NCBI RefSeq assembly: GCF_000960995.1
Contig: NZ_CP009435.1
Coordinates: 2,666,001-2,730,000, forward strand
Direction of reading: 5' to 3'
Length of the DNA stretch: 64,000 nucleotides
Origin: Burkholderia glumae LMG 2196 = ATCC 33617
GTDB lineage: Bacteria > Pseudomonadota > Gammaproteobacteria > Burkholderiales > Burkholderiaceae
Shown: positions 1 through 9,118 of the stretch, piece after piece
Position numbering within the stretch: the first letter of the stretch is position 1
How the letters are laid out: every line of letters begins with the position of its first letter
Made by a program: the position numbers and the translations under genes
Notes under the pieces: generated by a model
Database searches by the model: none
What the model was told of the DNA's origin: nothing
The model's input: only the letters and a program-made list of their open reading frames with translations

Positions 1-1
1 G

Positions 2-667
2 AGCCCCTTCGACTATCCCGAGCAGGGCTTGCTCTACGTGCCGCGCGGCCTGCCGCAACCGTCGTCGCCAGCCTTCACCGACGCGGTGTTCGAGGCGGCG
101 CTGCCGGCCATCGAGGCCTCGGGCGGCGGCGTGTTCATGCTCTGCACCACGTTGCGCGCGGTCGATCGGATCGCCGCGAAGCTGCGCGAGACGATCGAGG
201 CGCGCGGCTGGAACCTGCCGCTGCTGGTGCAGGGCGACGCGAGCCGCACCGAGCTGCTCGACCGCTTCCGCGCCTACGGCAACGCGATCCTGGTCGGCAG
301 CCAGAGCTTCTGGGAAGGCGTCGACGTGCGCGGCGATGCGCTGTCGCTGGTCGTGATCGACAAGCTGCCGTTCGCGCCGCCCGACGATCCGGTGCTGGCG
401 GCTCGGCTCGACGCGCTGACCAGGAAGGGCTTGAGTCCGTTCGCGGTCCACCAGCTGCCGCAGGCCGTGATTACGCTGAAGCAGGGCGCGGGCCGGCTGA
501 TCCGCGCCGAAACCGATCGCGGCGTGCTGATGATCTGCGACACGCGGCTCGTCGACAAGCCATACGGGCGCCGCATCTGGCAGAGCCTGCCGCCGTTCAA
601 GCGCACGCGCGAGATCGAGGTGGTGCGCGAGTTCTTCGAGGAGGGTGGGCGCGGAATCCGTGCCTGA
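2..667 (+). CDS. DinG/YoaA-family ATP-dependent DNA helicase, C-terminal part (5' end outside window)
   Basis: Only the C-terminal 221 codons are inside the window; the frame is open to the left edge. The segment reads as the second helicase domain of an XPD/DinG-type superfamily 2 helicase: a 'VFMLCTTLRAV' strand, then 'GSQSFWEGVDVRG' (the motif V region that couples ATP hydrolysis to unwinding), and 'LKQGAGRLIRAETDRG', the motif VI arginine finger region (QGxGRLIR). Members unwind damaged DNA or R-loops with 5'-3' polarity; the N-terminal Walker A and Fe-S parts cannot be checked here. The gene converges on bamD, with a bidirectional terminator between them. Whether it is DinG or the paralogue YoaA cannot be settled from this end. 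Confidence 0.88.
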   Translation, partial: SPFDYPEQGLLYVPRGLPQPSSPAFTDAVFEAALPAIEASGGGVFMLCTTLRAVDRIAAKLRETIEARGWNLPLLVQGDASRTELLDRFRAYGNAILVGSQSFWEGVDVRGDALSLVVIDKLPFAPPDDPVLAARLDALTRKGLSPFAVHQLPQAVITLKQGAGRLIRAETDRGVLMICDTRLVDKPYGRRIWQSLPPFKRTREIEVVREFFEEGGRGIRA

Positions 668-710
668 CGGCGCGAGCGGCTTGGCGTGACGCCCAGCAAA
701 AGCCCAGTAA

Positions 711-735
711 AAAAACCGGCCGAGGCCGGTTTTTT
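711..735. terminator. Bidirectional intrinsic terminator between the helicase gene and bamD
   Basis: An A-run, stem ACCGGC (715-720), loop CGAG and stem GCCGGT (725-730) are followed by a T-run to 735. The flanking A5/T5 extend the helix and give a U-tract in either direction, which suits the convergent genes ending at 667 and 803. Confidence 0.9.
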
Positions 736-802
736 GATGCGCCCGACGCGGCGGGCAGGGCGCGCGGCGGTGCCGCCTTCGCGCCGTGACGGCATCATGC
801 CG

Positions 803-1630
803 TCAGAACTGCCACCAGGCCCGCTTCCGCGCGCCCGAGCGCGGGTGGCCCGTGATGTAGGGGCTGTCCGGGAAGGTCGCGGCCAGCACGCGCTTGGTGT
901 CGTCGGCGAGCTGCGGCTGGTTCAGGCGCGTGTACGACAGCATCATGATGTGCAGCGCGTCCTCGATCGCCGGCGCGTTCTTGTACTGCGTGATCGCGAG
1001 CTGCGCGCGGTTGATGGCGGCCACGTAGGCGCCGCGGCGGTAGTAGTAGTCGGCCGCATGGACCTCGTGCGAGGCGAGCGCGTTGACGATGTAGCGCATC
1101 CGCGCGGCCGCGTCCGGCGCGTACTTGCTCTTCGGATAGCGGTCGACCACGATCTTGAACGCGTCATACGACTCGCGCAGCGCCTGCGGATCGCGCTCGC
1201 TCATGTCCTGGCCCGAGAAGCGCCCGAACAGGCCGAGATCGTCGTTGAAGTGGATCATCCCCTTCAGGTAGTACGCATAGGCGATATCGGGGTGATCCGG
1301 ATGCAGCTGGATGAAGCGGTCGACGGCCTGGTCGGCCGCCGTCAGTTCGTTGTCCTTCCAGTTGCAGTACGCGACGTTGATCTGCGCCTGCTGGGCGAAA
1401 TGGCCGAACGGGTCGCGACCTTGCAGCGCCTCGAAATACTTCGCGCACTTGCCCCAATCGCGGCCGGTCAGGGCATCCTGAGCCTCTGAGTATAATTTGT
1501 TGTTCGACCAGGTCGCCGTTTCGTCGGTTTTCTGCGGCAAGCCGTGGCAACCGGCGATCAGTGCGGCGGCTGCAGCCAGCGTAGCCCACGCGGCTAGCGG
1601 TTTTGCCACACGTTTGGTCGAATTCATCAT
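803..1630 (-). CDS. bamD: Outer membrane protein assembly factor BamD (ComL)
   Basis: Essential lipoprotein of the BAM complex that inserts beta-barrel proteins into the outer membrane. It starts with a basic n-region and a hydrophobic stretch ending in the lipobox LIAGC (Cys28 from this start), followed by TPR-type helical repeats (for example 'LTAADQAVDRFIQLHPDHPDIAYAYY' region and 'YDAFKIVVDRYPKSKYAPDA'), as in BamD; 275 aa is close to the family length. An upstream Met at 1648 is possible; the MMNS start was chosen because it gives a standard-length signal peptide. It is divergent from rluD with about 50 bp between starts, an arrangement common in betaproteobacteria. Confidence 0.95.
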   Translation of the reverse strand: MMNSTKRVAKPLAAWATLAAAAALIAGCHGLPQKTDETATWSNNKLYSEAQDALTGRDWGKCAKYFEALQGRDPFGHFAQQAQINVAYCNWKDNELTAADQAVDRFIQLHPDHPDIAYAYYLKGMIHFNDDLGLFGRFSGQDMSERDPQALRESYDAFKIVVDRYPKSKYAPDAAARMRYIVNALASHEVHAADYYYRRGAYVAAINRAQLAITQYKNAPAIEDALHIMMLSYTRLNQPQLADDTKRVLAATFPDSPYITGHPRSGARKRAWWQF

Positions 1631-1681
1631 GGTGAATAGGGCTCGCATGTCCTAGCTTTCAGTCTCGGTGACCCAGTCTAA

Positions 1682-2884
1682 ATGACCCGTTCAAGTTCGT
1701 TCCGTGCCCGGCCGGGCACGGCAAATAGCGCAGATTATAGCCCAAGCTCCACCCCGCCCGACGCATCGGGGACTGATTCGCTCGACGATGACCTGTCCGG
1801 CGATACGCTTGCCGCGCCGGCCTCCGACACCGCCGCCGACGCGGCGCCGCGCCTCGTCGCCGTGCCGCCCGCGCTGGCCGGCGAACGGCTCGACAAGGCG
1901 CTCGCGCAATTGTTTCCGGAGTTCTCGCGCAGCCGGCTGCAAAGCTGGATCGAGGCGCAGCGCGTGCGCGTGGACGGCGAGCCCGCCAAGGTCCGTCAGC
2001 CGGTGCCGCTCGGCGCGACGATCGAGCTGGTGCCCGACCTGCTGCCCGAGCAGCTCGCCTTCACGCCCGAGCCGGTGCCGCTCGCGATCGTCTACGAGGA
2101 CGAGGCGCTGGTGGTGATCGACAAGCCGGCCGGCCTCGTCGTGCATCCGGCCGCCGGCAACTGGAACGGCACGCTGCTCAATGGCCTGCTGCACCGCTAT
2201 GGCGAGGCGGCCGCGGGCCTGCCGCGAGCCGGCATCGTGCATCGGCTCGACAAGGAAACCTCGGGGCTGATGGTGGTGGCGCGCACGCTCGCTGCACAGA
2301 CCGACCTGGTGCGGCAGCTGCAGGCACGCACCGTGAAGCGCCGCTACTTCGCGCTGGTGTGGGGACGCACGCCGGCCAGCGGCACCATCGACGCGCCGAT
2401 CGGCCGCGATCCGCGCGAGCGCACGCGCATGGCCGTCGTGACGGGCGCCTCGGGCAAGCCGGCGCGCACTCACTTCCGCACCGTCGACTCGGTGCTGTGG
2501 CAGAACCAGCCCGTCTCGGCGATCCAATGCGATCTCGAGACCGGCCGCACCCACCAGATCCGCGTCCATTGCGCGCACCTCGGCCATCCGCTGCTCGGCG
2601 ACCCCGTCTACGGCAGGGCGCGCGGCAAGCGCTCGGTGGCCGCGCTGCCGGACGGGTTCGCGCGCCAGGCGCTGCACGCCTGGCGGCTCGGGCTCGTACA
2701 TCCGGTCACGGGCCGCAGCATGCAGTGGCGCTGCGCGGTGCCGGACGACATCGCCGCACTCGCGGCCGCGCTCGGCTTCGGCGCCGAGGAGGCCGGCTTC
2801 GATGGCGACGATTACGACGATGACGATTACGACGGCGAGATCTTCTACGACGAGATGCCGCACGACGATCACGACGAGGACTGA
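1682..2884 (+). CDS. rluD: 23S rRNA pseudouridine synthase RluD
   Basis: Makes pseudouridines in helix 69 of 23S rRNA. After a low-complexity N-terminus of about 55 residues come an S4-like RNA-binding domain (about 60-115) and the RluA-type catalytic domain with signature HRLDKETSG at 187-195, Asp190 being the expected nucleophile; '[11 protein letters not shown]' later in the domain is also diagnostic. The last 30 residues form a striking Asp/Glu/Tyr-rich tail encoded by repeats of GAYGAC-type codons (about 2800-2880), longer than in E. coli RluD. The stop is directly followed by the pgeF start, so the two are probably cotranscribed. Confidence 0.95.
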   Translation: MTRSSSFRARPGTANSADYSPSSTPPDASGTDSLDDDLSGDTLAAPASDTAADAAPRLVAVPPALAGERLDKALAQLFPEFSRSRLQSWIEAQRVRVDGEPAKVRQPVPLGATIELVPDLLPEQLAFTPEPVPLAIVYEDEALVVIDKPAGLVVHPAAGNWNGTLLNGLLHRYGEAAAGLPRAGIVHRLDKETSGLMVVARTLAAQTDLVRQLQARTVKRRYFALVWGRTPASGTIDAPIGRDPRERTRMAVVTGASGKPARTHFRTVDSVLWQNQPVSAIQCDLETGRTHQIRVHCAHLGHPLLGDPVYGRARGKRSVAALPDGFARQALHAWRLGLVHPVTGRSMQWRCAVPDDIAALAAALGFGAEEAGFDGDDYDDDDYDGEIFYDEMPHDDHDED

Positions 2885-3748
2885 ATGGCGAGCTCCCTGT
2901 TTCCCGAGCTGAGCTGGAACGATTGCCTGCGGCCCGACTGGCGCGTGGCGCCGCGCGTGCGCGCGCTGGTGTCGACCCGCAACGGCGGCCTCAGCGCTGC
3001 TCCCTACGGCCGCTGGTCGGCCGCCGGCGGCGACGCGCCGGGGGGCCTGAATCTCGGCCGTCACACCGGTGACGAGCCGGCCGCCGTCGAGGCCAACCGC
3101 GCGCGCCTGCTGGCGTTGACGGGCCAGCCGCGCGCCGCCTGGCTGGAACAGGTGCACGGCACCGAGGTCGTGCGCGCCGACGCGGTGCTGGCCCGCGCAG
3201 ACGATCCGACCGCCGACCCGGCCGCGGCCGGGGTGCGCGCCGACGCGAGCGTGACCGACCTGCCGGGCGCGGTCTGCGTGGTGATGGTGGCCGACTGCCT
3301 GCCGGTGCTGCTGTGCGATCCGGACGGCCGCGCGGTCGGGGCCGCGCACGCGGGCTGGCGCGGCCTGGCGGCCGGCATCCTCGAGGCCGCGGCGTGCCAG
3401 GTGGCGGCGCTGGCCGGTGTCGAGACGAGCCGGCTGCGGGCCTACCTGGGGCCGGCGATCGGGCCGGCCGCGTTCGAGGTCGGCGCCGACGTGCGGACCG
3501 CGTTCGCCGAGGCCGCGACGAGCGCCGAGCGCGAGGCGAGCGCGCGCGCGTTCGTCGCCGTCGACGGTTCACCCGGCAAATACCACGCCGATCTCTACGC
3601 GCTCGCGCGACTGCGCGCGGCGCGGCTCGGCATCACGGAGGTGGCGGGCGGCGGCGCTTGCACCGTCACCGAGCGCGAGCGCTATTACTCGTATCGCCGC
3701 GATCGCGTGACGGGCCGGATGGCCGCGATGATCTGGATCGATGCCTGA
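2885..3748 (+). CDS. pgeF: Peptidoglycan editing factor PgeF / YfiH-family multicopper-type oxidoreductase
   Basis: 287 aa, YfiH/laccase-domain (DUF152) family. Characteristic motifs are 'VVMVADCLPVLLCD' and 'GAAHAGWRGLAAGI', which carry the Cys and His of the Zn/Cu site, plus the 'YLGPAIGPAAFEVG' segment. E. coli members remove wrongly incorporated L-Ser from peptidoglycan precursors; others act as purine nucleoside phosphorylases or laccases, so the exact activity here is inferred. It begins at the base after the rluD stop, the usual rluD-pgeF operon. Confidence 0.92.
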   Translation: MASSLFPELSWNDCLRPDWRVAPRVRALVSTRNGGLSAAPYGRWSAAGGDAPGGLNLGRHTGDEPAAVEANRARLLALTGQPRAAWLEQVHGTEVVRADAVLARADDPTADPAAAGVRADASVTDLPGAVCVVMVADCLPVLLCDPDGRAVGAAHAGWRGLAAGILEAAACQVAALAGVETSRLRAYLGPAIGPAAFEVGADVRTAFAEAATSAEREASARAFVAVDGSPGKYHADLYALARLRAARLGITEVAGGGACTVTERERYYSYRRDRVTGRMAAMIWIDA

Positions 3749-4200
3749 GGCGAATAGCATGACGCGCCGTTGCGGATTGCTGGATGGCGGCGGGATTCGT
3801 TGCGGAGGGTGATCCGAACCGATGCGCAGCGCGGCGAAACCTGTCGGCCTGGACGGGTATTTCTTGCCCGTCCAGGCAGAAATGCGAGGGTATATTTGCT
3901 GCGGCGCGTGACATGATTTCGGCTGCGGAACCCGATGGGTCCATATTCGCTCCAATTTGTCCGAGCGTCGTGTCCCGCCAATGGAGACGACCCAAATCGC
4001 GACCTATTGCCGCACGGTCGCGAGCGCGAGCGTTTTCGCCTGCCGCTTCACATGGGGAAAACGATAATGATAAAACTACTGCACTGCGGCAGAATCTGGA
4101 GGCCGTCCTCTAGCGCGTGATGCCGAGCGTGTCGCGCGGTCTCGCGGAGGCCGACGCAGGATGTCCAGACGCTCCGCCAGGAATCACCGGTAACGCAGGT
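3749..4200. other. Intergenic region upstream of phaC
   Basis: 452 bp with no convincing gene. It holds an 11-bp perfect inverted repeat (3847-3877, listed separately) and an AT-richer stretch at about 4055-4085 that may contain the phaC promoter; I could not fix -35/-10 boxes with confidence. Confidence 0.6.
3847..3877. repeat. Perfect 11-bp inverted repeat downstream of pgeF
   Basis: Arms GCCTGGACGGG (3847-3857) and CCCGTCCAGGC (3867-3877) flank a 9-nt loop. No T-run follows on either strand, so it is not a standard terminator; it could be a Rho-independent-like stop for rluD-pgeF without a U-tract, an mRNA-stabilising stem, or an operator. Confidence 0.7.
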
Positions 4201-6114
4201 ATGACAGCACCGAAAAATTCGTCGACTTCCTCACAAGCGGACTTCACCCCGGGGCGCCAGGCGGCCGATGCGTCCCAGCCGATGCAGCAGATGTTCGGCG
4301 CGTGGCTCGATGCCTGGAGCCGCCTCGCCGAGCCGCTGCGCGCGGCCGCGCAGCAGGCGCAGCCGCGGCCGGACATGTCCGCGGCGTTCGCCTTTCCCTT
4401 CACGATGCCGGCCCGGCGCGAGTGGCCGGCCGCTGGCGGTGCGGGCCTGCCGTTCGCCGGCCTGTTCGGCCAGGGCGGCGCGGCGCCGCTCGCCGGCATG
4501 GCGCTGCCGGTTGCGGCGGTGCCGCCGGAGAAGCTGCGGCAGCTGCAGGCCGACTATGCGCGCGAGAGCGCGGAGCTGTTCCGGCAGGCCACCTCGGCCG
4601 AGCTGGTCGCCCCCGAACTGAAGGACCGCCGGTTCAGCGCCGAGGCCTGGAAGGCCTCGCCCGCGCATGCGTTCACGGCGGCCTGGTATCTGCTCAACGC
4701 GCGCTATCTGCATGCGCTCGCCGACGCGGTCGAGACCGACCCGAAAACGCGCGAGCGAATTCGTTTCGCGGTGCAGCAATGGACCGCCGCGACCGCGCCG
4801 AGCAACTTCCTCGCGCTCAATCCGGAAGCGCAGAAGAACCTGCTCGAGACGCAGGGCGAAAGCCTGCGGCAGGGCCTGAGCAACCTGCTCGCCGATCTGC
4901 AGCGCGGCAAGATCTCGCAAACCGACGAATCGCAGTTCGTGGTCGGCAAAAATCTCGCGAACACCGAGGGCGCGGTGGTGTTCGAGAACGCGCTGATGCA
5001 ACTGATCCAGTACAAACCGGTCACGCCGAGCGTCTACGAGCGGCCGTTGCTGATCGTGCCGCCCTGCATCAACAAGTTCTACATCCTCGATCTGCAGCCC
5101 GAGAATTCGCTCGTCGCGCATGCGCTCGCGAGCGGCCACCAGGTGTTCCTGATTTCGTGGCGCAACGCGGACGCATCGATCGCCGGCGCGACCTGGGACG
5201 ACTACATGAACGACGGCGTGCTGGCCGCGCTCGACGCCGTGCAGCAGATCAGCGCGCGCGAGCAGGTCAACGCGCTCGGCTTCTGCGTCGGCGGCACCAT
5301 GCTGGCCACCGCGCTCGCGGTGCTGGCCGCGCGCGGCCAGCACCCGGTCGCCTCGATGACGCTGCTCACCGCGATGCTCGACTTCAGCGACACCGGCGTG
5401 CTCGACGTGTTCGTCGACGAGGCGCACGTGCAGATGCGCGAGCAGACCATCGGCGGCAAGAACGGCGCAGCGCCCGGGCTCATGCACGGCGTCGAGTTCG
5501 CGAACACGTTCTCGTTCCTGCGGCCGAACGATCTGGTCTGGAACTACGTGGTCGACAATTATCTGAAGGGCCGCACGCCGGCGCCGTTCGATCTGCTGTA
5601 CTGGAACAGCGACTCGACCAACCTGCCGGGGCCGATGTACGCGTGGTATCTGCGCCATACCTATCTCGAAAACCGGCTGCGCGAGCCCGATGCGCTGACG
5701 GTCTGCGGCGAGCCCGTGGACCTCGCGCGGATCGACGTGCCGACCTTCATCTACGGCTCGCGCGACGATCACATCGTGCCGTGGCAGACCGCCTACGCCT
5801 CCACCTCGCTGCTGACCGGGCCGCTGCGCTTCGTGCTGGGCGCCTCGGGGCACATCGCCGGCGTGATCAATCCGCCCGCGAAGAACAAGCGCAGCTACTG
5901 GACCTTCGACTCGCCCGACGCGAAGGAGCTGCCCGAGCATGCGCAGGACTGGCTCGAGGCGGCCACCGAGCATCCGGGCAGCTGGTGGCCCGAATGGATC
6001 GACTGGCTCGACCAATACGGCGGCCGCAAGACCAAGCCGCGCGCCGCGCTCGGCTCGGCGCGGTTTCCGGTGATCGAAGCGGCGCCGGGCCGCTACGTGC
6101 TGGAACGCAGTTGA
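4201..6114 (+). CDS. phaC: Class I polyhydroxyalkanoate synthase PhaC
   Basis: Polymerises (R)-3-hydroxybutyryl-CoA into PHB at the granule surface. From the chosen Met the protein has 637 aa, longer than the 589-aa Cupriavidus enzyme because of an N-terminal extension. The lipase-like box GFCVGG holds Cys362; Asp523 ('SRDDHIVPW') and His551 ('GASGHIAGV') fall at the spacing of the known Cys319-Asp480-His508 triad. An in-frame ATG at 4117 would add 28 residues of low-complexity sequence; the 4201 start, which reads MTAPKNSS, looks more natural although its ribosome site is weak. First gene of phaC-phaA-phaB, followed by phaR. Confidence 0.95.
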   Translation: MTAPKNSSTSSQADFTPGRQAADASQPMQQMFGAWLDAWSRLAEPLRAAAQQAQPRPDMSAAFAFPFTMPARREWPAAGGAGLPFAGLFGQGGAAPLAGMALPVAAVPPEKLRQLQADYARESAELFRQATSAELVAPELKDRRFSAEAWKASPAHAFTAAWYLLNARYLHALADAVETDPKTRERIRFAVQQWTAATAPSNFLALNPEAQKNLLETQGESLRQGLSNLLADLQRGKISQTDESQFVVGKNLANTEGAVVFENALMQLIQYKPVTPSVYERPLLIVPPCINKFYILDLQPENSLVAHALASGHQVFLISWRNADASIAGATWDDYMNDGVLAALDAVQQISAREQVNALGFCVGGTMLATALAVLAARGQHPVASMTLLTAMLDFSDTGVLDVFVDEAHVQMREQTIGGKNGAAPGLMHGVEFANTFSFLRPNDLVWNYVVDNYLKGRTPAPFDLLYWNSDSTNLPGPMYAWYLRHTYLENRLREPDALTVCGEPVDLARIDVPTFIYGSRDDHIVPWQTAYASTSLLTGPLRFVLGASGHIAGVINPPAKNKRSYWTFDSPDAKELPEHAQDWLEAATEHPGSWWPEWIDWLDQYGGRKTKPRAALGSARFPVIEAAPGRYVLERS

Positions 6115-6224
6115 CGCGGTGCGCGGGACATTGACGGATGGCGGCGGGCGGCGCACGCTCGCCGACTGCTTCCGGGGATTTTTCAACTGAGCGGGTCGCG
6201 CTTGCCGGCCTGGAGGACAAGGAC

Positions 6225-7406
6225 ATGACTGAGGTAGTGATCGTATCGGCCGCGCGTACCGCGGTCGGCAAGTTCGGTGGGTCGCTGGCGAAGATCGCGG
6301 CGCCCGAACTCGGCGCGGCCGTGATCCGCGCGGTGCTGGAGCGCGGCGGCGTGGCGCCCGACCAGATCAGCGAAGTGATCCTCGGGCAGGTGCTGGCGGC
6401 CGGCTCCGGCCAGAACCCGGCGCGTCAGTCGGTGATCAAGGCCGGCCTGCCCACGGCCGTGCCGGCGATGACCATCAACAAGGTCTGCGGCTCGGGCCTG
6501 AAGGCCGTGATGCTGGCGGCCAACGCGATCATCGCCGGCGATGCCGAGATCGTGATCGCGGGCGGCCAGGAAAACATGAGCGCGGCGCCGCACGTGCTGC
6601 CGGGCTCGCGCGACGGCTTCCGGATGGGCGACGCGAAGCTGGTCGACACGATGATCGTGGACGGCCTGTGGGACGTCTACAACCAGTACCACATGGGCAT
6701 CACGGCCGAGAACGTCGCGAAGGAATATGGCATCACGCGCGAGGCGCAGGACGCGTTCGCCGCGCAGTCGCAGAACAAGGCCGAGGCCGCCCAGAAGTCG
6801 GGCCGTTTCGACGACGAGATCGTGCCGATCGAGATCCCGCAGCGCAAGGGCGAGCCGCTGCGCTTCGCCACCGACGAGTTCGTGCGCCACGGCGTGACGG
6901 CCGAGTCGCTGGCGGGCCTCAAGCCCGCCTTCACGAAGGAGGGCACGGTGACGGCCGCCAACGCCTCGGGCATCAACGACGGCGCGGCCGCGGTGCTGGT
7001 GATGTCGGCGCAGAAGGCCAAAGCGCTCGGCCTCACGCCGCTCGCGCGTATCAAGGCCTACGCGAGCGCCGGCGTCGATCCGAAGGTGATGGGCATGGGC
7101 CCGGTGCCGGCCTCGCGCCGCTGCCTGGAACGCGCGGGCTGGTCGGTCGACGATCTCGACCTGATGGAGATCAACGAGGCATTCGCGGCACAGGCGCTGG
7201 CCGTGCATCAGCAGATGGGCTGGGACACCTCGAAGGTGAACGTCAACGGTGGCGCGATCGCGATCGGCCATCCGATCGGCGCGTCCGGCTGCCGGATTCT
7301 CGTCACGCTGCTGCACGAGATGCAAAAGCGTGACGCGAAGCGCGGTCTCGCCTCGCTCTGTATCGGCGGCGGGATGGGGGTCGCGCTGGCGGTCGAGCGC
7401 CCCTGA
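6225..7406 (+). CDS. phaA: Acetyl-CoA acetyltransferase (beta-ketothiolase) PhaA
   Basis: Condenses two acetyl-CoA to acetoacetyl-CoA, the first step of PHB synthesis. 393 aa, exactly the family length. Catalytic residues are in place: Cys88 in NKVCGSG, His349 in [10 protein letters not shown] and Cys379 in CIGGGMG. The start is supported by GGAGG about 9 nt upstream; the longer in-frame extension back to 6138 adds unconserved sequence. It lies 110 bp after phaC. Confidence 0.96.
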   Translation: MTEVVIVSAARTAVGKFGGSLAKIAAPELGAAVIRAVLERGGVAPDQISEVILGQVLAAGSGQNPARQSVIKAGLPTAVPAMTINKVCGSGLKAVMLAANAIIAGDAEIVIAGGQENMSAAPHVLPGSRDGFRMGDAKLVDTMIVDGLWDVYNQYHMGITAENVAKEYGITREAQDAFAAQSQNKAEAAQKSGRFDDEIVPIEIPQRKGEPLRFATDEFVRHGVTAESLAGLKPAFTKEGTVTAANASGINDGAAAVLVMSAQKAKALGLTPLARIKAYASAGVDPKVMGMGPVPASRRCLERAGWSVDDLDLMEINEAFAAQALAVHQQMGWDTSKVNVNGGAIAIGHPIGASGCRILVTLLHEMQKRDAKRGLASLCIGGGMGVALAVERP

Positions 7407-7505
7407 CGTGCTGCCCGGCGCGGTGGGCGGCACCGGGCAACGAGGCGAAAGAGACAGACGCAAGCGCCGTCCGGCGCTTCGACAACGATAAATGGAGTGT
7501 TCTGT

Positions 7506-8246
7506 ATGACTCAGCGAATTGCTTACGTAACCGGCGGCATGGGCGGCATCGGCACGGGCATCTGCCAGCGCCTGCACAAGGCCGGCTTCCAGGTGGTGGC
7601 CGGCTGCGGGCCGAACTCGCCGCGCCGGGTGAAGTGGCTCGAGGATCAGAAGGCGCTGGGTTTCGATTTCTACGCTTCCGAGGGCAACGTCGGCGACTGG
7701 GAGTCGACCAAGCTGGCCTTCGACAAGGTCAAGGCCGAGGTGGGCGAGGTCGACGTGCTCGTCAACAACGCGGGCATCACGCGCGACGTGGTGTTCCGCA
7801 AGATGACGCTGGAGGACTGGCAGGCCGTCATCGACACCAACCTGACCAGCCTCTTCAACGTGACCAAGCAGGTGATCGACGGCATGGTCGAGCGGGGCTG
7901 GGGCCGCATCATCAATATTTCGTCGGTGAACGGCCAGAAGGGGCAGTTCGGCCAGACCAACTACTCGACCGCCAAGGCCGGCATCCATGGCTTCACGATG
8001 TCGCTGGCGCAGGAAGTGGCCACCAAGGGCGTGACGGTCAACACCGTCTCGCCGGGCTATATCGGCACCGACATGGTCAAGGCGATCCGCCCCGACGTGC
8101 TCGAGAAGATCGTCGCGACGATCCCGGTGCGCCGCCTCGGCTCCCCCGACGAGATCGCCTCGATCGTGTCGTGGCTCGCCTCGGATGAATCCGGCTTCGC
8201 CACCGGTGCCGACTTCTCGCTGAACGGCGGCCTGCACATGGGCTGA
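7506..8246 (+). CDS. phaB: NADPH-dependent acetoacetyl-CoA reductase PhaB
   Basis: Short-chain dehydrogenase that reduces acetoacetyl-CoA to (R)-3-hydroxybutyryl-CoA for PhaC. 246 aa, the canonical length. The glycine-rich cofactor loop is [10 protein letters not shown] near the N-terminus and the catalytic pair is Tyr153/Lys157 (YSTAK), preceded by the 'NISSVNG' serine. A GTG three codons upstream (7497) is in frame, but the ATG at 7506 has TGGAG 8 nt before it. It follows phaA by 99 bp. Confidence 0.96.
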   Translation: MTQRIAYVTGGMGGIGTGICQRLHKAGFQVVAGCGPNSPRRVKWLEDQKALGFDFYASEGNVGDWESTKLAFDKVKAEVGEVDVLVNNAGITRDVVFRKMTLEDWQAVIDTNLTSLFNVTKQVIDGMVERGWGRIINISSVNGQKGQFGQTNYSTAKAGIHGFTMSLAQEVATKGVTVNTVSPGYIGTDMVKAIRPDVLEKIVATIPVRRLGSPDEIASIVSWLASDESGFATGADFSLNGGLHMG

Positions 8247-8385
8247 GGGGCCGGGCCCGCGCGCGGCCGGCCGGGTGGGGCCGCCGCGCGCGGGCCCGAC
8301 GGATTCCGAACGCGCTTTGCCCGGCCCGCGCCGTCGCGCCGGCGAGCGCCGTCATCGCGCCGCAGCGGCGCCCACAAGGTGTTAT

Positions 8386-8958
8386 ATGACTACTACAAAG
8401 AAGACTGCCGAACGACTCATCAAGAAATATCCGAATCGCCGGCTGTACGACACCGAAACGAGCACGTACATCACGCTCACCGACGTCAAACAGCTCGTGC
8501 TCGAGCAGGAGGATTTCAAGGTCGTCGACGCCAAGAGCAGCGAGGACCTGACGCGCAGCATCCTGCTGCAGATCATTCTCGAGGAGGAGAGCGGCGGCGT
8601 GCCGATGTTCTCGTCGTCGATGCTTTCGCAGATCATCCGCTTCTACGGCCATGCGATGCAGGGCATGATGGGCACCTACCTGGAGAAGAACATCCAGGCC
8701 TTCATCGACATCCAGCACAAGCTCACCGACCAGTCGAAGAACCTCTACGACACCAACAACGCGATGAATCCCGAGGTCTGGTCGCAGTTCATGAACATGC
8801 AGGCGCCGATGATGCAGGGCATGATGACGAGCTACATCGAACAGTCGAAGAACATGTTCGTGCAGATGCAGGAGCAGATGCAGAGCCAGGCGAAATCGAT
8901 GTTCAGCTCGTTCCCGTTCAAGCAGCCGACGCCGCCCGAAGACCCGGACAAGAAGTAG
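8386..8958 (+). CDS. phaR: Polyhydroxyalkanoate synthesis repressor PhaR
   Basis: Regulator that binds PHB and DNA and controls phasin and PHB genes. 190 aa: the PHB/PHA accumulation regulator DNA-binding domain is at the N-terminus ('IKKYPNRRLYDTETSTYITL'), then the PhaR repeat region ('SSSMLSQIIRFYGHAMQGMM'), and a Met/Gln-rich C-terminus. The ATG is preceded by AAGGTG. Position directly after phaB is the classical class I PHB locus. Confidence 0.95.
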   Translation: MTTTKKTAERLIKKYPNRRLYDTETSTYITLTDVKQLVLEQEDFKVVDAKSSEDLTRSILLQIILEEESGGVPMFSSSMLSQIIRFYGHAMQGMMGTYLEKNIQAFIDIQHKLTDQSKNLYDTNNAMNPEVWSQFMNMQAPMMQGMMTSYIEQSKNMFVQMQEQMQSQAKSMFSSFPFKQPTPPEDPDKK

Positions 8959-9094
8959 GCGCGACGGCGGCGACCGGCACGGCGCGGCCTGCGTGATCCG
9001 TGTCGGGCCAGCCGCGTCGTCGTTCGGCGTGCCGTGCCGGCCGCTGCGGCCGCTGCGGCCGCGTGTGCCGGGCCGCGGGCAAAGCTTTTCGGTT

Positions 9095-9114
9095 CGGCCC
9101 CGGACCCGGGGCCG
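9095..9114. terminator. GC-rich stem-loop between convergent phaR and the response regulator gene
   Basis: Arms CGGCCCCG (9095-9102) and CGGGGCCG (9107-9114) with loop GACC lie 5 bp from the stop of the leftward regulator gene. There is no clear T-run, so termination is only suggested by position. Confidence 0.4.
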
Positions 9115-9118
9115 GGGC

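Noticed and set aside
1691..3349. Long minus-strand open frame opposite rluD and pgeF
   Set aside because: It mirrors the codon pattern of the real genes on the plus strand in GC-rich DNA, and its sequence is low-complexity Arg/His/Ala without any domain.
4231..6186. 651-codon minus-strand frame opposite phaC
   Set aside because: Antisense shadow of phaC; phaC has an intact catalytic triad and strong motifs on the plus strand.
9034..9060. GGCCGCTGC tandem copies after phaR as an origin or iteron
   Set aside because: Only about two and a half copies of a simple GC-rich unit; expected by chance in this composition.
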